Positions 46,887 through 58,036 of a stretch of 64,000 bases of DNA are shown here, piece by piece. The stretch covers positions 1-64,000 of the forward strand of contig CAJNDS010002399.1 in the NCBI GenBank assembly GCA_905221605.1, read 5' to 3'. Position numbers and translations under genes: made by a program. The notes under the pieces are model-generated. The model ran no database searches, had not been told where the DNA came from, and worked only from the letters and a program-made list of their open reading frames with translations. Positions within the stretch are counted from its first letter, which is position 1; every line of letters starts with the position of its first letter. The DNA is from Symbiodinium natans. Taxonomy: Eukaryota; Sar; Dinophyceae; Suessiales; Symbiodiniaceae.

Positions 46887-47225
46887 GTAAACCCTGAATT
46901 CTCTTAACTCTTAACTTTTACATCTTAACACTTAAGTCTTAACTCTGAACTCTTAACTTTTTACTCTTCACTCTTCACTCTTAACTCTTCACTCTGAACT
47001 CTTCGCTCTGAGCTCTTAACTCTCTTAACTCTCTTAACTCTCTTAACTCTCTTAACTCTCTTAACTCTCTTAACTCTCTTAACTCTCTTAACTCTCTTAA
47101 CTCTCTTAACTCTCTTAACTCTCTTAACTCTCTTAACTCTCTTAACTCTCTTAACTCTCTTAACTTTCTGACTCTCTTAACTCTCTTACCTCTTTTATCT
47201 CTTAACTCTTAGCTCTTGACTGTTA
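46887..47225 (+). repeat. Satellite of 9-bp unit CTCTTAACT
   Basis: Degenerate from ~46905 and nearly perfect at ~47020-47165 (about 16 consecutive units), then degenerate again to ~47220. Confidence 0.9.
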
Positions 47226-47668
47226 ATTCCTAACTCCTACGAACCTGAGTAAATGGCAAACTTTCTCTTCCAATTAGCTGCGTGCGGAAAGGCGTGCTGA
47301 GTTCCAGTGGTTAAAAAACCGCAAGGGTACCCTGTTGAGGTCCTCCAAAAAGTGGGGCATCCTACCATTTGGGGATTTATACTGGGGGTCCCTTATTTTT
47401 GTACCCCAAATAGCGTTACATACTTGAGCTCTGAGTGCAAAAGGGGAATGAAGGAGGAGATGCTCACACCTGAGGATCCTCACCCCAGTGCGCGGCGCCC
47501 TGAAGCCCGATGGTTTCGGAGCCGGCCGCGTTTTCGAGCTGCTTGCTGACGACTTGAGAAGAATTTTCAGATTTCTGCTGCTGGAACATCATAGCACGTC
47601 ATAGCCTCGTTTTTTTTTTGCTTTCTGAGGTAGTGTGATACCGCCAAAGACAGAGTCTGCATTTGTCT

Positions 47669-47850
47669 TGATGCAGAGCCTGCCAAAACGGCCAGAAACC
47701 GTGCCACCGAAACTTGCCGGAAGTGCTTTGGCAGCCAGGCCGATGGCGATCGCGGCTGTTTCGCCTCCGCACGCTCTGATGCAGAGCCTGCCAAAACGGC
47801 CAAAAGCCATCCCACCGAAGCTTGCTGGAAGTGCTTTGGCAGCGGTTCGG
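47669..47850 (+). repeat. 108-bp tandem duplication with open frame
   Basis: GATGCAGAGCCTGCCAAAAC begins at 47670 and again at 47778, 108 bases later. The unit length is a multiple of three, so one frame (47635-47973) stays open and encodes LMQSLPKRP(E/K)(T/A)(V/I)PPKLAGSALAA twice. Coding status uncertain. Confidence 0.6.
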
Positions 47851-48504
47851 AACACCGCCACGACCACAGCACACCACGAAGAAAGAAACGTCGCGGTGGC
47901 CGAGGCGCGAGGGTTGTGGATGCACTCGATCTCAGATTCAGGGCTTGAGGTTGTTGTCGGGTGTCGGGTTTAAGGGGTTTGTCGTGGGCCTTCGGCGGGA
48001 TCGAGTAAATGTCCGCTTCAAGCATTTGCCGCGTTTCAAGCGAAACCAATGGCGATCCAAGCGCTGCCAGGTAATCTCTCGACTATAAAATCCTGCCGGG
48101 GCAGGGCCCGCGTCAGTGCATCCTCTGTGCAGGAATCTGCTGTTCCAGTGTGCAAATCTGTAAGCGCAAGAATCATCGCGAATCCATCGCGTCATCCCGG
48201 ACCCGCGAACCCGCCTGTGCGTGAGTCCGTCAGGCGGAGTGTACGAATCCGCTGTGCCCGAATCCGCGTGTCCGTGCACGAGCTTTCCAGTACTCGAATT
48301 GGTTTCTTGCCCAGCCAGTTCCTTAAAGATTTGTTGGCAGCATTTGCTAGCCTCAGAGCACAGAGCCATCCCTTAGACTGTCGATCCAAATCCCCGAAGG
48401 GCTGAATGCCGCATACCCCAAAGCTGCCATGCAAGACGTTTAGCGCCCGAGCATGTAGGTAGCAGCGTAGCAACGCTAGACTGACAACGTCGCCCGTAGG
48501 TGAC

Positions 48505-48711
48505 TTGGATGATGTGCCGTCTCCAGACGCGCGTGCTTTCGACAGTGCCAAAAGGCCCAAAGTGCTTGCAGATGACCTTGTTGCAGAGCTCATAAGACTA
48601 GATTGCCTTGACAGTGACTCCTCGCAAGAACTCATGAACATGTGGTTCCGTATCTGCCACTTGGGAACAGATCTCCGCTCCCTAATGCACGCGCCCTATC
48701 TTCAAGGCTAG
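48505..48711 (+). CDS. Possible gene fragment
   Basis: A 68-codon frame (DDVPSPDARAFDSAK… LRSLMHAPYLQG) with balanced composition and regular hydrophobic spacing, better than surrounding frames. No family is recognised. It may be a terminal exon or a remnant. Confidence 0.2.
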   Translation: MDDVPSPDARAFDSAKRPKVLADDLVAELIRLDCLDSDSSQELMNMWFRICHLGTDLRSLMHAPYLQG

Positions 48712-49139
48712 GCTTGCGGTTGCCTGCGTGGATTCCTCTTCCGGCCTGGGGTTATGCTTGCCTGGCGAACAGTTATTGTATTTTTCCAGAATAAATATAA
48801 CTTCGTATTGACTAAGTTCACAGCGCAGTTTGTCTGCGATGTTCTGGTTCACTTCCTGAGAGTTCAGCATGTCGCAGCTGTTTTGGAGCTTTGCGCAGTG
48901 TGCTTTTGCATGCACACAGCCTAACGGCTGAGTTTGTTGAATTTCGTTCGTTTCAGCAGCATGAACATCCTTAGATGAGGAGAGCTCCTTGTCCACTGAG
49001 TCATACAGCCCTGAATCGCCTGAAGATGCATGTCGGCCTTTATGCTGTATTGCTGGTCACTGCTTCAGGGGGCACACGAAGAAATAATGCCCCGGCATTA
49101 TTGCATGATCCACATAATAAGCGTGGAATGGGAACCATT

Positions 49140-49505
49140 TGATTTCCCCCCGTCTCCCCCCCCCCCCTTTTCCCCCCCCTTTCCCCCCCCCCCCCCCCCC
49201 CCAACCCCCTTTTCCTGCGAGTCAAAAATTGAATCATTTCCAGCACCCCCCTCCCCCCCAAATTACAACAATGGTATGGGAAGCCATTTAGTAGTAATAA
49301 CCGCCCCAAATAATCATAATGGACCCTACCACCCCCGAATAATGACAATGGAAAGGGGAACCATTTGACATGGAATGGGAAGCCACTTCATTTTTCTTAA
49401 CCCCCCCTCCCCTTCCAAATAATAATACTGGACCCCCGCCCTCCCAAATAATAATAATGGAAAGGGACACCGTATGACTATTTCCATTATTTCACCCCCT
49501 CCCCC
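49140..49505. repeat. Poly-C tracts and AATAATAATGGAA-type repeats
   Basis: C-rich runs at ~49147-49208 followed by several imperfect ~55-base units containing AATAATAATGG and GGGAACCATTT-like segments. Confidence 0.75.
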
Positions 49506-49514
49506 TTGAACAAA

Positions 49515-50600
49515 CTCTGGTAGGATGCGGCCAGCTCCATAGGCAGCTGAAAACGCAAATGGCGAAGTGCTCGTCTTCATGAAAATTCCCGAAGGCAACA
49601 GCTAGGCATGTCATTGATGTTATAGTGAACCAATGGAATTTCATCCTTCCATTGCTGCTCTTGCAAACTCATGGGTGTCGCTGCAGTCGTTTCGGCTGTC
49701 CAGTTTCAGAACTGACAACTTTGTGTGACACATCTATCGGCCATCTGCCTTTTTTGAGAGCAAGATCGTAGCATTAGCAGACGCAGCAACAACTGTGGAC
49801 AAAGCAGCGCCCAACCGCCTCTGCAAGCATGGAGGCATGCGGCCAGCTAAATCCAGCCGGTTTGAATCATATAGGGGTCGGAATAAATACGAATCATGTT
49901 CCCTTAGGGTCTCTTTGCAATTATACCATAATAACCCCCCAAAACCCTATTCAAATCATTCAGGTCCCTATATTATGACTGAGTTGGGGGAACGTTCCTG
50001 TAGGATTGTGGTTGCAAAGGCGCGTCTCCTCGCACACGTGGTGGGGATTTCGGAGTTGTGCCGAGACCGATCGACGTTTCAAGTCCTTGTTGTTGTGTGT
50101 TCTTGCCGAATCATCATGGTTTAGGGTTTAGGGTTTAGGGTTTAAGGTTTAGGGTTTAGGGTTTAGGGTTTAGGGTTTAGGGTTTAGGGTTTAGGGTTGG
50201 GTTCAGGGATGGGGAGGGATGGCCCCAACGCTGAGCTTCAGCCCATACCCTTGTTGGCGCTGACCAAGCCGCCGCTTGGCTTAGCTTCGGGATTTAGGGG
50301 TAGGGTTAGGTTAGAGTCCGAGAGATTCGACTAGCTGATGCTAATCTTCTCAGGTGAATGTTCTACAAGTTTGAGCATCCTCAGCCTATAGCAAGTCCTA
50401 TAAACCCAAAATCCCAAACCCTCAGCCCTAGTTCTCGAAGCTTCTTTGGCGTCCCGGCGAGCTGAAGCAACAAATCGCAAAGCAGAAAGAGAAGCACACA
50501 TCAAACATCTTGCAAACCTAGCCAATAACATATTCTATGCCCCAAGCCTTGCTGCTGCTAAAACCCGTAAGATGCGCTCCTTGAGCCCAAAACCCTGAAG
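49515..50600 (+). repeat. Segmental duplication block A, copy 1
   Basis: Matches ~56425-57470 in order and orientation: GGATGCGGCCAGC, CACATCTATCGGCCATCTGC, ACCGCCTCTGCAA, a TTTAGGG array (50119-50200), GCTTCAGCCCATA and CAAACCTAGCCAATAACATA. A frame near 50433-50560 (ASRRAEATNRKAEREAHIKH) is open here but disrupted in the other copy. Confidence 0.85.
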
Positions 50601-50850
50601 CCGTAACCCCACAGCCCTCAACCCCCTAAACCCTAAACCCTGAACCCTCAACCCTCAACCCTAAACCCTAAACCCCTAGACCCCTAAGCCCAAAGCCCTA
50701 AACCCAAAACAAAACCCCAAACCTCAAATTTCAAACCCTAAACCTAAACCCTAAACCCCTAACCCCTAAACCCCTAAACCCCGAACCCTAAACCCCAAAC
50801 CCTAAACCCCTAAGCCCTAAGCCCCAAACCCTAAACCCTCAACCCTAAAC
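50560..50850 (-). repeat. Degenerate CCCTAAA array
   Basis: CCCTAAA mixed with CCCTCAA, CCCCTAAA and CCCAAA variants, lying between duplication blocks A and B. Confidence 0.85.
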
Positions 50851-50937
50851 TCATTGCCAGGCCACGGCCGCCATGCCACGGAGATTTCAGCACTGAGGGC
50901 CGAGGCCTTCCGGGTTTAGGGTTTAGGGGTTTAGGGT

Positions 50938-50983
<46 letters not shown>

Positions 50984-51038
50984 GGTTCAGAAGGTGGTCA
51001 TGGGTTTTGGGATCAGGGTTCAGGGTTCAGGGTTCAGG

Positions 51039-51039
<1 letters not shown>

Positions 51040-51085
<46 letters not shown>
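51040..51085. repeat. (GT)n microsatellite
   Basis: About 22 GT units. The duplicate copy near 60508 has only about four, so the run expanded or contracted after duplication. Confidence 0.95.
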
Positions 51086-51088
<3 letters not shown>

Positions 51089-51780
51089 GGTTGCGGGTTC
51101 ATGACGTTTGGTCAGGGCCTACCGGCTCAGAGTGCCGGCTCAGAGTGTAGGGAAACAGGATGGCCAGAATCCTCACCTCTTTGTCAAAAAGCGCTTCGCA
51201 TAGTGTGGCAAGTATGCCTGAGAGGTCCCCGTTGTGCAACCTAAACTCTCAACCCTACACGCCCCCTGAACACCCGAAGCACCTTAAGCACTCTAAACTC
51301 CCTAAATGCCCTAAACCCCCAAATCAGCGTTCCCCTCCCTCTGGAGGTGTCAGGTTGCAGGGGTTTTGCGTGTTTTGGCACGTGGGGTTGCCGGGTTTGG
51401 TTTGGCATCTGGGGGCCGTTAGGGTGAAGGATAATAAAGGCCTCAGCCAGGCCTACGGGTCTAGGGTTTAGGGTTTAGGGTTTAGGGGATAGGGTTTAGG
51501 GTTTAGGGTTTAGGGTTTAGGGTTTAGGGCTACCTCAAAGCCTGCTTTTTGCAACCTTCCACCCTAAGTTCTTCTGAACCTTGAGCCGCACATGCACAGC
51601 TTCTAAACCTTCAAGCAGCCTCCGAAGTTCTCAACCCTAAGCCCTAAGCCCTAAGTCCTAAGCCCTACGCCCTAAACCCAAAACCCTAAAAACCCTGAAC
51701 CCTAGACCCTAAACCCTAAACCATAGACCCCTGAACCCCCTGAGCCCTGAACCCTGAGCCGAGCAGCTCCTGCCGCCCAG

Positions 51781-51830
51781 GTCATGTTCAGTCGCGTGCA
51801 CGGTCGCAAAGCACCGGGCCCCAGCATGGG
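51781..51830 (+). other. Candidate mini-exon flanked by telomeric arrays
   Basis: A 50-base island preceded by CCCAG and followed by TTTAGGG arrays. It reads VMFSRVHGRKAPGPSMG. The duplicated copy (61181-61230) keeps length, frame and flanking AG, with a few substitutions. The same layout as monooxygenase exons suggests an exon, but no gene was assembled. Confidence 0.3.
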
Positions 51831-52229
51831 TTTCACGTTTAGGGTTTGGTAGGGTTTAGGGTTTAGGGTTTAGGGTTTAGGGTTTAGGGTTTAGGGTTTA
51901 GGGTTTAGGGTTTAGTTTAGGGTTTAGGGTTTAGGGTTTAGGGTTTAGGGTTTAGGGTTTAGGGTTTAGGGTTTAGGGTTTAGGTCTTAGGGTTTAGGGT
52001 TTAGGGTTTAGGGTTTAGGGTTTAGGGGTTAGGGGTTAGGGTTTAGGGTTCAATTAGGGTTTATCTAGGGTTTTGGGGTTTAGACCTCCCGAGCTCCCGA
52101 ACCTCAACATCCCTGAATCCCCTCAAATCGTATGGGGTTTAAGGTTTGGAGGGGTTTGTAGTTCTTGCTTTGGGCTTATGGGGCTTAGTTTTTTGGGTGT
52201 GATCTTGGGTTTCGTGCTTTGGGGTGTTC

Positions 52230-52375
52230 CCCTAAACCCTAAACCCTAAACCCTGAACCCTAAACCCGAAACCCTAAACCCTAAACCCTAAACCCTAAAC
52301 TCTAAACCCTACACCCTAAACCCTAAACCATAAACCCTAAACCCTACACCCTAAACCCTAAACCCTAAATCCTAA
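52230..52375 (-). repeat. CCCTAAA array
   Basis: About 20 units with CCCTACA and CCATAAA variants. TTTAGGG-orientation blocks follow at ~52495-52580 and ~52655-52705. Confidence 0.85.
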
Positions 52376-52705
52376 AGCTGAAGCCCGAATTTTCGTCTGT
52401 GGTGTCCGGTCCCGAAGGCCTAAGCCCCAAGAAGCCTGACGTTGAGCGGCCTAGAGCTTTGGGTTGAGGGTTGCTCGCGGGTTATTAAGGGGGTTTAGGG
52501 TTTAGGGGGTTTAGGGTTTACGGGGTTTGGGGTTTAGGGTTCAGGGTTTAGGGTTTACGGGGTTTATGGTTTAGGGCCCCGTGCGGTTTCAGGTTTCAAG
52601 TTTGTGGCTTTGGGTTAAGGGTTTAAGCAGGCCAAGAGTCAGACTTTCCCAAGGGTTTAGGGTTTAGGGTTTAGGGGTTAGGGGTTAGGGTTGAGGGTTT
52701 GACCA

Positions 52706-53451
52706 GCAGACCGGTTTTGTGTAGGGTCGATGGGCAATCGGCGCGAAGGGCCCTAAAACCTCAAGCCCTAAACCCTGTGGGTTTTTTGTGAGTGCCCTCC
52801 ATTGCCTCTCTGTGATTCGCTGTGATGGCAAGCTGCACTGCCGGCTCTGCCTGAGGAGCTCCACAATGCTTTCAGTGAGGGCGTGGCCTTATGGGAGCAG
52901 GGTGGTGCGCGCGCATGCGCGCGTTTGCAAAGGGCATATCTTGCGTTTGGAAACCTGCCACATCGGTGTGGAAGCGTATGCATCCGAATATGTTTACTCG
53001 GCGCGTCTCGCTGAGATGCAGCATTCAGGCTGGGAAAGGCTTGGCGTTGCTGGCCCCGGTGCAGTGTTTGGGGTTCCCTAAGCCCTGCCCTATACTCCAG
53101 AACCCCAAGAGTTCAGAATGCTGCTTGGCCAGGCCAAAGCGCATCGCCGCATCGCTCGAGCTGTTGGAGGCCGGGAAGCTTTTTGGGGATTGGGTAGGGT
53201 TTGGGGTCGGTACCTTGTTGGTCTAGGGTTTCCGAAATTAGGAGGTACCTTATTGGGGCCTTGTTATAAGGGTTTCCGGGTTTTTGTTATTTGGGTGTTC
53301 TAAACGGGTATCCCCCCGCCCCCCCCCACGCCCCCATTATCGGAAACCCCGTTGTGCAGCACCTGTCTTTCTTAGCGGTCCTTCCCATGAGAGGCCGGCC
53401 CAGTTCAGTAGACCTTTTAGCTCATCAGCACAGATCAGACCTATAGCTGCC
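52706..53451. other. Upstream region of the 53.4-kb gene
   Basis: No gene supported. Contains short frames without motifs, a GCGCGCATGCGCGCG palindrome near 52907-52922 and a C-rich stretch at ~53311-53335. The downstream coding frame is open from 53284 but lacks an ATG until 53452. Confidence 0.4.
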
Positions 53452-55104
53452 ATGGCCGCGGCCGCCACAGTGGTTAAGACAGGGGATGGCCCCGAAGACT
53501 TCTTCCACTTGGAGTTCCCTTGGGAGCTGAACAACACAGACTACCTGAGGCGTGTCTTGGCCCATGTCACGTTCGCCATGCGGCCTGTGTATGAGCAGGC
53601 AATTCGGGCCGGACTTCCCTGTGAGAAGGATGGACTTGGGAATGAGATTTCCCCGGAGACCATCGACGCGTACTATGCCCTGAAGCATGTCAGGGCGCAC
53701 ATGGACCACTACCTTCGCGTCTTGGATGCAAGCGAGGATTTCTTGATCTCTGCTGTGCAGTTCCTGAACAAGGAGCGAAACCGACTGGCGCATGAAAACC
53801 TGGCTGGAGGTGTCGCTCGCCTCGACCTGGAGCGATCCTTTGGCATGGCTGGCCGCATCATCGGGGTAGCTGGCGTGCGCTTCGCCCAGGACAACTTGGA
53901 CCGCCTCCAGCGGCAGTACGACGCGCACCAGCGCTCCAAGGAACAGCGTCGGAACGCGGGCCCTGGTGCCCAGCGTGCAGACACAGGAGCAGCCCCAGCG
54001 GCCCCCGCGCGCCGAGGCCCTGCGCAAGGCCCTGCACAAGGGGCGCAAGGCCCTGCGCGAGGCCCAGCGCAAGGCCCAGCACAGGCAGCCCCGCGGCCAG
54101 CCCCGGCGGCCGCAGACGAAGAGCTGGAGTTGCGGGAGGCCCTGCCTGAGTTCGGACCTCGGGTGGACATGCTGCGCCAGATTCTGGCAAGGTACAAGGA
54201 GAGGCACAATGTGCAGATGTGCTGCGACCTGCAGGAGCTCATAAAGCACCTCCAAGCCCGTGCGTCCGCTGTCCGCCAGCTTGGAGCATCCATTGCCCAG
54301 AAGCGGGCTAGCTATGATGATGCATATGCGAATAACGATTTCCAGCGCGCGCAGCAGCTGCAGCAGAACATTGAGGCTGAGGAGTCCCAGCTGCAGCAGT
54401 TGAGAGACGTCGCCAAGGATTCCTGTTTTTTCGGGCTGCAGACCGGAAAAGGACTGACTGGACAGGGGCTGGCTGGACAGGGGCTGGCTGGAATAGGGCT
54501 GCCTGGAAAAGTGAACGACTCCCACGAGCAGAGGATGATCTTGTCCCGCGTGTTGCCTTTGCTCCTGGCAGATGGTTCAGCTGCGGAGATGAAACAGGCG
54601 GGTTTCCTAAAGCATCTCGTGCAAAGAGAGCGAGAAATGCGGCCCCTCCTAGAAGCCGGCTTCAAGGCCTCGGAGTTGTTCCAGGCGGGCGCGACCATGC
54701 AGCAACTTCGCGACTCGGGCCTAGGAGGCCAAGACCTGAGGCGGGTATTACAGGAGGTCAAAGGCTCCATGAAGATGGTCGACTTCAGAGCGCGCGGCTG
54801 CCTGGTCGGGGACCTCGAGGACGCAGGCTTCTCCTTGCCGGAACTGCTCGAGATAACGTCCCCTGCCGACCTCCAGTCCGCGGATGCTGGGCCTTCGGAC
54901 TTGGCAGTGCAGCTCTTCGCTGCAGGCGCTTCGCAGCAGGAGCTCAAGGTCCGGGGCTGCTCAGTGAAGAAGATATACGAAGCTGCGTGCTCGCAGAATC
55001 GATCGGATTCCCCTTTGGTGCTCGAGGTGTTGCGACAGCTCACTGCAGAAGAGCTTTGGGAGCTAGGCTTTGACCAAGATGTGGTCCTTCATTGGAGTGA
55101 GTGA
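53452..55104 (+). CDS. Coiled-coil / AGF-repeat protein, single exon
   Basis: First ATG (CCATGG context at 53452); 550 residues. An N-terminal helical domain (residues ~15-175) contains ETIDAYYALKHVRAHMDHYL. A low-complexity Gly-Pro-Ala-Gln segment (~185-225) is built from GPAQ units. A coiled-coil-like region follows (~240-335). A short GLTGQ/GLAGQ repeat lies at ~335-350. Residues ~380-530 consist of imperfect units of type (A/G)(G)(F/A)xxxxL (AGFKASELFQAGATMQQL; AGFSLPELLEI; FAAGASQQELKVRG), a repeat style common in algal proteins. It is probably a scaffolding or structural protein; no enzymatic motif is seen. No intron interrupts it, in contrast to the monooxygenase gene. Confidence 0.75.
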   Translation: MAAAATVVKTGDGPEDFFHLEFPWELNNTDYLRRVLAHVTFAMRPVYEQAIRAGLPCEKDGLGNEISPETIDAYYALKHVRAHMDHYLRVLDASEDFLISAVQFLNKERNRLAHENLAGGVARLDLERSFGMAGRIIGVAGVRFAQDNLDRLQRQYDAHQRSKEQRRNAGPGAQRADTGAAPAAPARRGPAQGPAQGAQGPARGPAQGPAQAAPRPAPAAADEELELREALPEFGPRVDMLRQILARYKERHNVQMCCDLQELIKHLQARASAVRQLGASIAQKRASYDDAYANNDFQRAQQLQQNIEAEESQLQQLRDVAKDSCFFGLQTGKGLTGQGLAGQGLAGIGLPGKVNDSHEQRMILSRVLPLLLADGSAAEMKQAGFLKHLVQREREMRPLLEAGFKASELFQAGATMQQLRDSGLGGQDLRRVLQEVKGSMKMVDFRARGCLVGDLEDAGFSLPELLEITSPADLQSADAGPSDLAVQLFAAGASQQELKVRGCSVKKIYEAACSQNRSDSPLVLEVLRQLTAEELWELGFDQDVVLHWSE

Positions 55105-56424
55105 GGAAAGCATCCAGAAAGGCATGAATTACAAGGCTTGGAGAAGCTGAGCAAGATTTGCAATGCTGCTAAAGGATTCCGTCCTTGGGACCCAAATGAA
55201 TCATGGAAGGGTTTATGGCTTTCAAACACCTGAATAGGGATGATACAGTAGTAGTATAGGGTATACGACCCCAAGTTTACTTTAGGGTTCAAGTACCTTA
55301 ATAGGGATGATAGTAGTTATCGCGGCCAGAGTGCCCCAAACGCGAATCCCCGCTAAGTTTGCTTGAAGAATCTCCCAAAATAAACAGGAAAATCTTCCGT
55401 TGATATGTACTTGTTGATTCTTCTCTTGTTCGCTTGATTTGTTTGCTTGATTTGTTTGGGTGGAGGGGGGGGGGGGGCCGGGTTCTCCGGCAAATGGCAG
55501 AACCCCAAACTTCCTAAACCCTAAACCCCCTAAACCCTGAACTCCAAACCCTGAACCTAAACCCTGAACCCTAAACCCTAAACCCTAAACTTCTAAACCC
55601 TAAACCCTAAATCCTGAACCCTATTTAGGGTACCCGAAACCCTCAACGGCACCCGAGGCCATTGAACATGAAAATGAACGACGAGATCTGTAGATCTCAG
55701 AAATCCATTGAACAAGGGTGTACCTGTGACAACGCAGCCTACAAGCGAAATCTGGAGTGAATGGGAAGCTCAAGTCACAGCATTTTTGTTGACAATCGCA
55801 GGTTTGTTTTCGAAGGTTGCCAGGTTCTGCGGCTGAAGATTCATCTTCGGACTTGGAGCCTGCTTGGTTTAGGGTTTAGGGTTTAGGGTTTAGGGTTTAG
55901 GGTTTAGGGTTTAGGGTTTAGGGTTTAGGGTTTAGGGTTTAGGGTTTAGGAACGCTTATGGCAAAGTACCCGTCGTCCCTCGGAAATGCTCGAGGGCAAC
56001 GCATCCCCATCGGAAACCGGGCTACCCTAAACCATGGTCCTCTCTCATCCGGCATAGAGTCGTAGAGAGGTAGAAATGAACCCATCTTCTGCTGCCTATG
56101 AGGACTCCGGGTTTAGGGTTTCAACAGCATCCCTGAACCCGAAAGCCTAATCCCTCCGCAAGCCCTGCTTGAGCTCAAACCCTAAACCCCATATCCTCAA
56201 CCCCTAAACCCCTGAAACTCAACCCTAAGCCCGAGCCCAAGACAGCTACAGGCGCGCTTCCGCCTGAGCTGAAGTGGGGTAAAGTGCTTCCAGCTCTCGC
56301 GGCGACTCGGTTTCACGCACTGCTCCTGTGTGTGCAGCGAAAGAGGCAGGGGTATGGGATCCTTGCTGCCTCAAATTCCGAGGCTTCCCTCGTAAACCTT
56401 GTTAAGCCGTTGTGGCCTTCACGA
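55105..56424. other. Noncoding stretch with telomeric blocks
   Basis: Includes a G-run near 55466-55478, CCCTAAA units at ~55515-55623, TTTAGGG units at 55866-55950 and degenerate CCCTAAA at ~56178-56230. A duplicated phrase containing AATAGGGATGATA occurs at ~55233 and ~55292. No gene is supported. Confidence 0.6.
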
Positions 56425-57470
56425 ATTCTGCTAGGATGCAGCCAGCCCCATGGGCACCTTAAAGCGCAAATGGCGAGGGCAGCAGCAGGCATGTGCTTGA
56501 CGCCACAGTGACCCCGCCAAGTTTCATCATTCCAATTGCTGCTCTTGGCATACTCACGGGTGTCGCTGCAGTCGTTTCGGCTGTCTAGCTTCGTCACTGA
56601 CAACTTTTGTGTGACACATCTATCGGCCATCTGCCTTTTTTGAGAGCAAGATCGTAGCATTAGAGGAACCCAGCAACAACTGTGGACAAAGTAGCGCCCA
56701 ACCGCCTCTGCAAACATGGAGGCATGCGGCCACCAGTTCCAGCCGGGTTGAATCATCTAGGGGTCGGAATAAATACGAATCATGTTCCCTTAGGGTCTCT
56801 TTGCAATTATACCATAATAACCCCCCAAAACCCTATTCAAATCATTCAGGCCCCTCTATTATGACTGCCATGTTGCCTTGAATTGGGGGAACGTTAGGTT
56901 AGAATTGTGGTTGCAAAGGCGCAACCTCGCACACGTGGTGGAGATTTCGGAGTTGTGCCGAGACGGATGGACGTTGCAAGTCCTTGTTGTTGTGTGTTTT
57001 TGCCGAATCATCATGGTTTAGGGTTTAGGGTTTAGGGTTTAGGGTTTAGGGTTTAGGGTTTAGGGTTTAGGGTTTAGGGTTTAGGGTTGAGGGTTGGGTT
57101 CAGGGATGGGGAGGGATGGCCCCAACGCTGAGCTTCAGCCCATAGCCTTGTTGGCGCTGACCAAGCCGCCGCTTGGCTTAGCTTCGGGATTTAGGGGTAG
57201 GGTTAGGTTAGAGTCCGAGAGATTCGACTAGCTGATGCCAATCTTCTCAGGTGAATGTTCTACAAGTTTGAGCATCCTCAGCCTATAGCAAGTCCTATAA
57301 ACCCAAAATCCAAACCCTCAGCCCTAGTTCTCGAAGCTTCTTTGGCGTCCCAGCGAGCTGAAGCAAAACATGAAAATGCGCAAAGAGAAACACACACCAC
57401 CTTGCAAACCTAGCCAATAACATATTCGAAGCCCTAAACCCTGTCGCTGCCGAAACCTGCAAGACTGAGC
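56425..57470 (+). repeat. Segmental duplication block A, copy 2
   Basis: Second copy of 49515-50600, offset about 6.9 kb, with its own TTTAGGG array at 57017-57090. The lysine/arginine-rich open frame of copy 1 is interrupted here. Confidence 0.85.
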
Positions 57471-57536
57471 CCCCCTAGACCCCAAAGCCCTAAACCCCAA
57501 CCCTCAATCAAGCCTCAACCCTACACCCTAAATGCT

Positions 57537-57672
57537 AAACCCAGCCCTAAACCCTAAACCCTAAACCCTAAACCCTAAACCCTAAACCCTAAACCCTAAA
57601 CCCTAAACCCTAAACCCTAAACCCTAAACCCTAAACCCTAAACCCTAAACCCTAAACCCTAAACTCTAAACT
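57537..57672 (-). repeat. CCCTAAA array
   Basis: About 18 near-perfect units at the left end of the sequence inserted between duplication blocks A and B of copy 2. Confidence 0.9.
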
Positions 57673-57980
57673 TAGCGAGGGCTCGTTGGAGCGTGCAGCA
57701 GAGCCCGAGCGGTCGCTGCCGAGCTAGGCAGAGCCCGAGCAGCCATGCTGCGAGCGGCTTGGCAATTTGGTAACGTTTGCAAGCTGCCGCTGGAGGGTTA
57801 AGCCTCCAGCTTGGGCCTGGAACTGACGCTTTACGAGCTGGGCCTCAGCCATACCACCAAGTGAGGTAGGCTAATTAAGTGTGCCCGGCCAGCAATCCTC
57901 TTCTAATAATAAAGCCAAAACCCGAAAGCGTAGACCATTTGGCCTGGTGACGTGTTGGGTTTTGGGTTTCGGGTTTGGCC

Positions 57981-58036
57981 CCAATACTAAATTACGAGCC
58001 CGGGCCTCCTCCCAATACTAAATTACGAGCCCGGGC
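57981..58036 (+). repeat. ~31-bp tandem duplication
   Basis: CCAATACTAAATTACGAGCC occurs twice, 31 bases apart, immediately before the GC-rich minisatellite. Confidence 0.85.

Larger units (their letters stand above)
50851..52135 (+). repeat. Segmental duplication block B, copy 1
   Basis: Matches 60241-61290: CATGCCACGGAGATTTCAGC, GGGTTCATG…TTTGGTCAGGG, GGAAACAGGATGGC, the CCTCAAAGCCTGC segment and CAGGTCATGTTCAGTCGCG. It contains TTTAGGG arrays at 50917-50992, 51461-51530 and 51838-52085 and a CCCTAAA block at ~51630-51745. Confidence 0.85.

Noticed and set aside
53425-54525. 366-codon minus-strand ORF
   Set aside because: It is antisense to the well-formed plus-strand gene at 53452-55104 and lacks sensible domain structure.
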